From: Alphaproteobacteria bacterium
GTDB lineage: Bacteria; Pseudomonadota; Alphaproteobacteria; Rhizobiales; GCA-2746425
Assembly: GCA_024743215.1 (NCBI GenBank)
Contig: JANSWZ010000009.1
Span: 124,001 to 188,000 of the forward strand
DNA length: 64,000 nucleotides
Direction of reading: 5' to 3'
Position numbers and translations under genes: made by a program. The notes beneath the pieces were generated by a model. The model was not told where the DNA came from. It was given only the letters and a program-made list of their open reading frames with translations, and did no database searches. Below, piece after piece: positions 56,155 to 62,859 of the stretch. Position 1 is the first letter of the stretch. Every line of letters starts with the position of its first letter.

Positions 56155-56556
56155 TCAGTCGACACAGCGTGTCATCTGGAAGGAACAGAACTGCCAGACG
56201 CCATCTTCACGCACGGCGACCTGAGTGGCAAAGGCCTGAACATCTTCTTTGACAGGAACCCGCTTGCCGATGGCATCACTGGGTTTGGCGTTCTCAGCCG
56301 GGCGGATTCGGTTGATCATCTTGCCGGTCAGAACGGCTGTATCGCCATAAATGCGTACCTTCAGGTCCTGACGGATCGGCAGGCGGGGAACTTCGGAAAT
56401 ATGCTCGATCCAGTCTTCCTTGCCGCTGGACAGGCCGCCGCCATAAACATGGATGTAATCGTCACGCAGCATTTTTGACAATGTTGCAACATCACCCGCG
56501 GAAATGGCTGCACATCGGGCCGCTTCAAGTTCCAGGAGATCGCTTTCATCGCTCAT
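56155..56556 (-). CDS. NTF2-like / SnoaL-type small protein
   Basis: 133 residues with the NTF2-like cone fold pattern: an initial helix (LLELEAARCAAISAGDVATL), MLRDDYIHVYGGG, DLKVRIYGDTAVLTGKM, and a final WQFCSFQMTR. Members are enzymes or binding proteins for small cyclic molecules. It lies 23 bp after the FAH gene and 17 bp before the permease in the same operon. Confidence 0.83.
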   Translation of the reverse strand: MSDESDLLELEAARCAAISAGDVATLSKMLRDDYIHVYGGGLSSGKEDWIEHISEVPRLPIRQDLKVRIYGDTAVLTGKMINRIRPAENAKPSDAIGKRVPVKEDVQAFATQVAVREDGVWQFCSFQMTRCVD

Positions 56557-56579
56557 GTATCAGTCCTTTTTCAGTGTGT

Positions 56580-57494
56580 TCAGGCGCCTTGAAGGCGCGA
56601 TTCGGCATGTACCGGATTCGACAGTGATCCGATGCCCGATATTTCTACCGTGATCGTTTCGCCATCGGTCATAAAACGTTGCGGTTTTCTGGCTGCACCC
56701 ACGCCGCTTGGCGTTCCGGTGCAGATGATATCACCCGGCTGCAGGGTTGTTGCGGATGAGAGATACGCAATCACATCCTCAATCCTGTGTAGCATGGTGC
56801 TGATTTGTGCCGATTGAACGGTCTCCTCGTCCAGCAGCGTCTTGATATGATGGGTGTATGGATCACCAAATTCATCTGCCGTTACAATACAGGGGCCGAA
56901 AGCACCCGTACCTTCAAAATTTTTGCCAAGACCAAATTGCGAAGAATGGTGCTGATATTCACGCACTGATGCTTCATTGTAGATGGAGTAGCCAAAAATA
57001 TGCTCGAACGCATTTTCAGGCGCAATATGTCGGCCCGGCTTGCCGATGATGGCAGCCAATTCGCCTTCCCAATCCAGCGTCGGGCTGCAATCGGGCGCGA
57101 CCATGGCTTGCCCATGCGCGATCTGGTTACGGGCCAGTCTCAGGAAGATGGTCGGGTAGTCAGTCCCTGCGACCGGCGCTTCCCGCTCATGTTCTGCATA
57201 ATTGAGGCCGACACAAAAAATGCCCTTTGGATCCGTCAGTGGTGGCAGCAGGTTGATGGCATCCAGTGCGACGGATTGAAACTGATCCGCTGCGGATGCG
57301 ATTTTTTGCACTGCTGTGTCACCACCGGCAATCACCTCCATCATGGATGCAGGCATACCAGCCAGATCGGGGTTAACAATCAGGACAGTGGTCTGATCCT
57401 CCTGAACCCATCCAAGGTGTTCGGGAGCGGAACCAGAGGTTGGCGCAACGCCATTGCCCGTGCGATCAAGTTGTGAAAACGAAACCAGCTTCAT
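56580..57494 (-). CDS. Fumarylacetoacetate hydrolase family protein
   Basis: 304 residues with the FAH C-terminal catalytic domain: CVGLNYAEHEREA (about 91-103), PTLDWEGELAAIIG (about 138-151, metal-binding glutamates), FGYSIYNEASVREYQ and the closing GTPSGVGAARKP (about 262-273). Members hydrolyse fumarylpyruvate or acylpyruvates or isomerise ring-cleavage products. First gene of the operon ending with an extradiol dioxygenase. Start taken at ATG 57494; a GTG at 57539 after GGAGGAG is also possible. Confidence 0.9.
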   Translation of the reverse strand: MKLVSFSQLDRTGNGVAPTSGSAPEHLGWVQEDQTTVLIVNPDLAGMPASMMEVIAGGDTAVQKIASAADQFQSVALDAINLLPPLTDPKGIFCVGLNYAEHEREAPVAGTDYPTIFLRLARNQIAHGQAMVAPDCSPTLDWEGELAAIIGKPGRHIAPENAFEHIFGYSIYNEASVREYQHHSSQFGLGKNFEGTGAFGPCIVTADEFGDPYTHHIKTLLDEETVQSAQISTMLHRIEDVIAYLSSATTLQPGDIICTGTPSGVGAARKPQRFMTDGETITVEISGIGSLSNPVHAESRLQGA

Positions 57495-57607
57495 TGAATA
57501 ATTCTGCACGAAGCAGACGCCATTACAGGCGTCGCACACATGCAATGTCTCCTCCCTGACTGCACTGTCTAAAACCATATGATCGGTAAATAATGCTGTC
57601 AAGCAGA

Positions 57608-57621
57608 TTTTATCGATAAAA
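57608..57621. promoter_or_regulatory. Perfect 14-bp palindrome between the FAH operon and GntR
   Basis: TTTTATCGATAAAA, perfectly symmetric, in the 288-bp gap between the divergent FAH-led operon and the GntR gene. A weaker relative (TGATCGGTAAAT) lies at about 57580-57591. Both are candidate GntR operators. Confidence 0.6.
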
Positions 57622-57782
57622 AATCTTGCCATTTTTGTGCGAGCCAATAAAGTGGTTCTGACAGGTAGAGCAGGGGCAGAACAGGGAATCGACGCTCATC
57701 CCGCGCCAATATGGCGTAGTCTGCGACACGTCTGTGTGATAAAACGCAGGTGAAGAGCTGAATTGAAAAAGGTTGGTCGAAC

Positions 57783-58454
57783 TTGAAGAACGAGCGGACT
57801 CATACTTCAAACGTGTATGAACAGATCAGAGCCGATATTATGAATGGCATGCTTCCGGCAGAGTCAAAGCTCAAGACCAGAAATCTGGCTGAGCGCTTTG
57901 ATGTTGGCCTCAGCCCCATTCGCGAGGCGCTTAGTCGGTTGTCGTCTGAAGGCTGGGTTGTGCAAAGTGACCGCCGAGGCTTTTCCGTTGTATCCGCCAG
58001 CGTTGAAGAATTGTGGGATTTGCACCGCGCACGCTGCATGTTGAATGAAGCAGGCCTGCGTGAATCCATCGAATATGGCGATGCGGAATGGGAGGAAAAT
58101 GTCCTTCTCAGCTGCATTCGCATCTCAAGGCTGCAACGCCCGGCAGATCTGCAAATCACTGCCGAAGCTGAGCATTGGAACAAATTGCATCGCGCTTTTC
58201 ACAGCAGCCTGGTCAGTGCCTGCCGATCAAAGCGCCTTGTCGAATATTGCGAAAAACTGTTCGACGAAATCGAGCGCTACCGGCGTATCGGCCTGACGCT
58301 GGGCAAGGCTCGCAGCAATGTGGCCGATGAACACCGCGCCATAGCAGATGCAGCCGTGGCCCGTGATCCGGAATTGGCTATCAGCCTGTTGAACAAACAC
58401 TTTACAACGACGGTTGAGCAGGTGGATCAGGCAATCCAAAAGTCTGACATATGA
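57783..58454 (+). CDS. GntR family transcriptional regulator (FCD type)
   Basis: 223 residues. The winged helix (about 8-70) has VYEQIRADIMNGMLPAESKL and TRNLAERFDVGLSPIREALSRL; the C-terminal FCD effector domain (about 80-215) holds the histidines usual for a metal-bound ligand site (for example LHRAFHSSL near 140). Only a TTG at 57783 fits as a start, with AAAAGG ten bases upstream. Divergent from the FAH-ABC-dioxygenase operon, which it most likely controls, and overlapping the GlcG-like gene by four bases. Confidence 0.88.
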   Translation: MKNERTHTSNVYEQIRADIMNGMLPAESKLKTRNLAERFDVGLSPIREALSRLSSEGWVVQSDRRGFSVVSASVEELWDLHRARCMLNEAGLRESIEYGDAEWEENVLLSCIRISRLQRPADLQITAEAEHWNKLHRAFHSSLVSACRSKRLVEYCEKLFDEIERYRRIGLTLGKARSNVADEHRAIADAAVARDPELAISLLNKHFTTTVEQVDQAIQKSDI

Positions 58455-58912
58455 AAGTGAAACGCAGCCTTTCTCTTGCTGCTGCCAGCGCCATTGTTGA
58501 TGGTGCTTTGGCTATTGCCCGGCAACAGGGTTTTGATCCCCTGACCGTTGTCGTGCTGGATAGCGGCGGCATTCCGATTGCCTTTAAAAGTGAAGATGGT
58601 TGCGGCATTCTGCGCTACAATGTGGCGCTCGGCAAAGCCTATGGTCCCCTGGGCATGGGAACTTCCAGTCGCGACCTTGGCGACCGTATGGCCGCCCGAC
58701 CCAATTTCTCAAATGCCTTGAGCGCCGCATCTGATGGCCGCTTTATCCCGGTTCCCGGTGGCGTGCTGATTGTAGATGAAGATGGTGCTGCCGTGGGGTC
58801 TGTGGGCATCAGCGGAGATATCTCCGCAAAGGATGAGTTTTGCGCAATTCATGCCATCCGTGACGCCGGTTTTACCCCCGAACCTGCCAAGGTTGATGAA
58901 AGCCTGGCCTGA
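58451..58912 (+). CDS. GlcG/HbpS family protein
   Basis: 153 residues of the GlcG/HbpS (DUF336) family: SLAAASAIVDGALAIARQQG start, VVVLDSGGIPIAF (about 33-45), and IPVPGGVLIVDEDGAAVGSVGISG (about 98-121). Some relatives bind haem or sense degradation products, others accompany glycolate or aromatic catabolism. Its ATG overlaps the GntR stop (ATGA), so the two are translationally coupled, suggesting a role linked to the catabolic operon across the divergent promoter. Confidence 0.9.
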   Translation: MKVKRSLSLAAASAIVDGALAIARQQGFDPLTVVVLDSGGIPIAFKSEDGCGILRYNVALGKAYGPLGMGTSSRDLGDRMAARPNFSNALSAASDGRFIPVPGGVLIVDEDGAAVGSVGISGDISAKDEFCAIHAIRDAGFTPEPAKVDESLA

Positions 58913-58985
58913 CAGGGCATCCCTCTGACAATTCTGGTCAAGCGGCCACTATGCCTCTATCCTGTTGGATATGGGAGACAGTTAC

Positions 58986-59666
58986 ATGAATACAGTCATA
59001 ATCACCGGCGCCAATCGCGGCCTTGGCCTTGAATTCGCGCGGCAATATTCAAAAGACGATTGGAACGTGATCGCGACCTGCCGTGATTTGAGTAAAGCGG
59101 GCGATCTGCGTGCGCTCGACGTCAAAATCATGCAGCTTGATGTCGCGGATCCCGCTTCCTGCAAGGCCTTCGCCAGCCAGCTGGACGATCAAAAAGTTGA
59201 CCTTCTGATCAACAATGCAGGCATCATGGGCGACAATACGAAAACTGCCCTTGATGCTGACCGGTCGGAATGGACTGATGCCTTCAACATCAATGTTCTT
59301 GCCCCTGCTCTGCTGACAAATTTGCTGGTGCCGAACCTGAAACTGTCTGACAACCCTGTCGGGGCCACGTTGGGCAGTCAGGCTGGCACGTTCAGCAACA
59401 TGACTGCTGCCCGCAACTGTGTTTACGCCTCGACCAAAGCGGCGGCGCATGCTGTCACAATCTCGCTTGGACTTGCGCTGAAGGAAGAGGGTATCACTTA
59501 CGTATCCCTGAGGCCTGGCCCGACTAAGACAGATATGCTGCCTGTCGGAGCCATGTATGAGGCAGACGATTCCGTGCGCAAGATGCGCAAAGTGCTCGCA
59601 GCCGTAACTCCCGAAAACGCGGGAAAGTTCATGGACAGAACCGGCGAAGAGTTTCCATTATCTTAG
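58986..59666 (+). CDS. SDR family oxidoreductase
   Basis: 226-residue short-chain dehydrogenase. Cofactor motif TGANRGLGLEFAR (about 7-19), NNAGIMG (about 78-84) and YASTKAA (about 148-154) are clear. It is of the short type resembling C-factor-like SDRs. GGGAG precedes the ATG 58986. It is monocistronic in appearance and convergent with an unrecognised gene. Confidence 0.9.
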   Translation: MNTVIITGANRGLGLEFARQYSKDDWNVIATCRDLSKAGDLRALDVKIMQLDVADPASCKAFASQLDDQKVDLLINNAGIMGDNTKTALDADRSEWTDAFNINVLAPALLTNLLVPNLKLSDNPVGATLGSQAGTFSNMTAARNCVYASTKAAAHAVTISLGLALKEEGITYVSLRPGPTKTDMLPVGAMYEADDSVRKMRKVLAAVTPENAGKFMDRTGEEFPLS

Positions 59667-59681
59667 GGCAACAATAGCGGT

Positions 59682-59975
59682 CTATTTACTGCCTGACATA
59701 CATCTTTGAATCTGCTGTTGGACGTCTGTAAACGACATGGCCGGAGCCAGTTGATCTTCCGCAAATTGATTCCCAGGTGCCTCTTTGAACGGCCCATGAC
59801 CATTGCCATGGAAGGGGTGCTTGTCTCCCTTCGGATCAATAACCATGTAATTCGGAGCAACGCCGCCACCGGTAAGCCCGAAGCGGATCGAAGCTAATTT
59901 TCCTCCATGGTTCACCATATTGCCTAGAGCTTGCCTGAAATATTCAGATTTTTTTACTTCTTCGTGAGGATACAT
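59682..59975 (-). CDS. Unrecognised small protein
   Basis: 97 residues, soluble, with no motif I recognise. It starts with MYPHEEVKKSEYFRQALG and has a glycine- and histidine-rich middle (FHGNGHGPFKEAPGNQ). Start ATG 59975 has GGAG six bases upstream; the next in-frame ATG upstream would overlap that site. It follows another unrecognised gene on the same strand by 71 bp, in DNA visibly more AT-rich than its surroundings. Confidence 0.55.
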   Translation of the reverse strand: MYPHEEVKKSEYFRQALGNMVNHGGKLASIRFGLTGGGVAPNYMVIDPKGDKHPFHGNGHGPFKEAPGNQFAEDQLAPAMSFTDVQQQIQRCMSGSK

Positions 59976-60046
59976 TGCGAACTCCATATGATTTTTTGAA
60001 TAAACTTCAGGCAGTATAGTTTTCGGGAGCTGATCTTAGAAAAAGC

Positions 60047-60544
60047 TCAAAGCTTGATAGCGATTTCAATCTGCCGGACTGGCACTTGATACAATTCGGC
60101 TATTCTCTCGCGAAATTTGCCAACGATAGCCGCTTTATCGATTGCTTTGGTTGCAGATAATTGCCTTGGAGGGACAGATCGGAACTTCAATTTGGACACG
60201 TCCACACCTAGCGTCTCAAAATCTGTGAACCAAACCGGATTTTGTGACTTACCCCATGCATCAGCGATATTGACCTCAGCATACTCGGAAACGTCAATCT
60301 GAATTCTGGGTCTTCCATTGGCAGCTGTTTCATCGACTTCTCTTACACCAGAGATTCGTCCGATCAGGAATGCCGCACCATGTTCAACATCATGTGGCGC
60401 AGACGGGTGCTTGGAATTTCGTACCAGCACCACATACGAGTATTCTTGCACGCGCTCAGCTTTTGCAACCCAGCTGCGCGATCCGCCCTGCTCCAGTATT
60501 AATTCGCATGACTCGAATGTGAGTAGTGCAATCGCTTGTGTCAT
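60047..60544 (-). CDS. Unrecognised protein behind a strong promoter
   Basis: 165 residues, no signal peptide or membrane segment, no family recognised. It is rich in beta-prone stretches (EYSYVVLVRNSK, GAAFLIGRISGV, PRIQIDVSEYAEVNI) and ends in a basic helix. AAGGA lies eight bases before the ATG 60544, and a textbook promoter lies at 60575-60603. The leading part that tolerates a named ligand or DNA is not evident. Possibly acquired DNA together with the gene after it. Confidence 0.6.
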   Translation of the reverse strand: MTQAIALLTFESCELILEQGGSRSWVAKAERVQEYSYVVLVRNSKHPSAPHDVEHGAAFLIGRISGVREVDETAANGRPRIQIDVSEYAEVNIADAWGKSQNPVWFTDFETLGVDVSKLKFRSVPPRQLSATKAIDKAAIVGKFRERIAELYQVPVRQIEIAIKL

Positions 60545-60574
60545 ATCATGTTCCTTTTTGGTTTCGGAACATGT

Positions 60575-60603
60575 CTAATACTAGTGTGATGACATTGTGT
60601 CAA
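60575..60603 (-). promoter_or_regulatory. Housekeeping-sigma promoter for the gene at 60047-60544
   Basis: On the minus strand TTGACA (60603-60598), a 17-base spacer, then TATTAG (60580-60575), about 31 bp before the start codon. Direct repeats (ACTAGTGT and ACAAGTGT) around it could bind a regulator. Confidence 0.75.
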
Positions 60604-60763
60604 CATGTATTATACAAGTGTAAAAAAGTATATTGTTTTTAAATTTTGCCGTTGAGGCCTTCGCCGCTGAGATCTTCTCTGTTTTTGGTGTCCACCAGAG
60701 TGCTGTCCCGACCACCAGATCAATTTGATGGCCTCGCAATGTCCAATGACAATCACTGAGGTC

Positions 60764-61489
60764 TCACGCCGTTTCACCGCTTACCCGTTTCGGCAATTGC
60801 TGCAGATAATCCGCCACGTCATTCACCGGAATGACATCGGCGTATTTGCAATTGAGATCGAACAGATTCATGGCGTGGCTGGCTTCAAACCGGTCAAAGG
60901 CGGTTTCCTCCGGAATCACCACTTTGAAATTGAACGAATAGGCATCGACACTTGTCGCCCGCAAACAGCCAGAAGTGGTGCAGCCGGTCATGATCAGCGT
61001 GTCCACATCCAGAAAATTCAGATGGCTCATGAAGAGCGTCCCGAAAAAGGCCGAGGGTTTGCGTTTGCCGATCAGAATGTCCTGCGGCTCCGGCTTCAAA
61101 GGTGCAACTGTCTGGGTGGCGTGGGTGCCCTCCTGACTGGTTTTTTCACTGCCCCGATGGTTTTTGCCAATTTGCACACCACTGTCGATCATGTCCGGGC
61201 GGCGCTCTGACTGGGTGTAGAAAACCGGCAGGTTTTTCGCGCGCGCAAGCTTCAACAGCCGTTCAATATGCGGCACAGCTTTCCAGCCGACCTCACCGCA
61301 ATGGGTGCGGTATTGTTTGAGGCCATCTTCATGCGCCTCGCCGGGTTCATCGCCGCAAAAATTATACTGCACATCAATAATGAACAATGCTGGCCGTGTG
61401 CCAAAGCCACCGCGTTTGCCATAGCCCGCAAGCTGATAAATCCGCTTGTCTTTCTCGGTCAGAAATTTGTCCCAAACTCGTCCTGTCAT
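60764..61489 (-). CDS. Isochorismatase-like amidohydrolase
   Basis: 241 residues of the cysteine hydrolase family that includes N-carbamoylsarcosine and maleamate amidases. The triad is visible: Asp in LFIIDVQ (about 34), Lys in IGKRKPSAFFGT (about 142), Cys in MTGCTTSGC (about 170-178). AAAGGA precedes the ATG 61489, 11 bp after the amidohydrolase stop. Following a dihydropyrimidinase-like enzyme, it would remove the amide or carbamoyl group left after ring opening. Confidence 0.9.
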   Translation of the reverse strand: MTGRVWDKFLTEKDKRIYQLAGYGKRGGFGTRPALFIIDVQYNFCGDEPGEAHEDGLKQYRTHCGEVGWKAVPHIERLLKLARAKNLPVFYTQSERRPDMIDSGVQIGKNHRGSEKTSQEGTHATQTVAPLKPEPQDILIGKRKPSAFFGTLFMSHLNFLDVDTLIMTGCTTSGCLRATSVDAYSFNFKVVIPEETAFDRFEASHAMNLFDLNCKYADVIPVNDVADYLQQLPKRVSGETA

Positions 61490-61500
61490 GTCTTGTCCTT

Positions 61501-62859
61501 TCAGCACGCGCGGTGCAGATAGTGTCCATGGGGTGATGAGGCAGTGACCAGATCGCCGTTCTCGGCAATAATCTGTCCCCGCAATATGGTATGCGTCACC
61601 GCACCCCGGCACCGTTTGCCTTCATAGGCCGAATAGTCAGAAAAGGAAGGTGATTGCGCAACCTCAATCAGCATTTCCTTAGCCGGGTCAATAATGGCGA
61701 AATCGGCATCGTAGCCTGGCGAAACCGAACCCTTGTTTGGCAGGCTGTAGAGCGCCGCCACATTGCGGCTGGTCACCTCCGCCAGCCGTTCCAATGGAAT
61801 ATCCCGCTTGTGAAAACCTTCTTCCAGCAGCACCGGAAGGATTTGGCCAACGCCGGGGAAACCGGCACTGGCCTGCCAGATATCCGGCCCTTTGGTGGAT
61901 CGTTTGCGCGGCACATGATCAGAACCAATTGTGGAGATATCGCCAGCTGCGACACCGTCCCACAAGCCGTCAATATCAGCCTGCGACCGCAGCGGTGGAT
62001 TGACCTTGCCGATGGCTCCCAGATCAGAGTCATGGGGCAGGGTCAGGTAGTGAATGCAGGTTTCCACATGAATGGGCGGTCGGTTGCGGTGACGCATGCG
62101 GCGCACCAGATCAAGGCTCTCGACCGCCGACATGTGAACAATATTCACCGGGCAATTGGCTTTCTCGCCAAAGAACGCAACGCGGAACACATTTTCGGTT
62201 TCCAGAAACCCCGGAGACTGCTCGTCCCATACTTTCAGATCATCACGCCTGGACGCTTGGAGCGGGGCGCGGAAAAACGGAATGACCTCGGTGTTTTCAC
62301 AATGCACACCCACCACACCGCCCTTGACCTTTGAGCCAGTATCGAGCGCTGCAAACAGCAGATGATCATCCACTTCTGTAAAGCCCTTGGCCGCGCCGGT
62401 CGCGCCCTTGTACATGAGATAGACCTTGATGGAGGTGACACCGTGGGTTTTGGTGGCGGCAGCCAATTCCGCAACATGGGCCTGCGATGTGATGCCAAAA
62501 TGGAACCCGAAATCAATGACACTTCGCTTCAGGGCCTCGTCGCGCCAATCCACCGTTGATTGCATCAATTCCTGGCTGCGCCAGAAACTCATCAGGCCGG
62601 TAACACCGCCCAAAGCGGCAGCCTGTGTTTCACTCGCCCAGTCATTCTCCTGATCGCCAAAGCCAATATGGGTATGCGGGTCGATCAGGCCGGGAAATAT
62701 CCATTTGTCCCGGCAGTCGATCACCCGGAGCGAATCCGGACGTTGATCTGCAGCCAGTATGGCCGCGATCTTTCCGTCCTTGATGCCAATCGTGCCGGAC
62801 CGGACCCCTTGCCCGGAGAAGATGATATTTCCGTTCAAAAGACACAGATCAAAGCTCAT
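61501..62859 (-). CDS. Dihydropyrimidinase/hydantoinase-like amidohydrolase
   Basis: 452-residue TIM-barrel metallohydrolase of the dihydroorotase/hydantoinase group. Metal ligands: HTH in LIDPHTHIG (about 62-64), the lysine of the SIKVYLMYK segment (about 145, carbamylated in the family), His in NIVHMSA (about 245), and Asp in GSDHVP (about 318). It opens cyclic amides or ureides. It overlaps the aconitase-family gene by four bases (ATGA), and an isochorismatase-like amidase follows. Confidence 0.92.
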   Translation of the reverse strand: MSFDLCLLNGNIIFSGQGVRSGTIGIKDGKIAAILAADQRPDSLRVIDCRDKWIFPGLIDPHTHIGFGDQENDWASETQAAALGGVTGLMSFWRSQELMQSTVDWRDEALKRSVIDFGFHFGITSQAHVAELAAATKTHGVTSIKVYLMYKGATGAAKGFTEVDDHLLFAALDTGSKVKGGVVGVHCENTEVIPFFRAPLQASRRDDLKVWDEQSPGFLETENVFRVAFFGEKANCPVNIVHMSAVESLDLVRRMRHRNRPPIHVETCIHYLTLPHDSDLGAIGKVNPPLRSQADIDGLWDGVAAGDISTIGSDHVPRKRSTKGPDIWQASAGFPGVGQILPVLLEEGFHKRDIPLERLAEVTSRNVAALYSLPNKGSVSPGYDADFAIIDPAKEMLIEVAQSPSFSDYSAYEGKRCRGAVTHTILRGQIIAENGDLVTASSPHGHYLHRAC

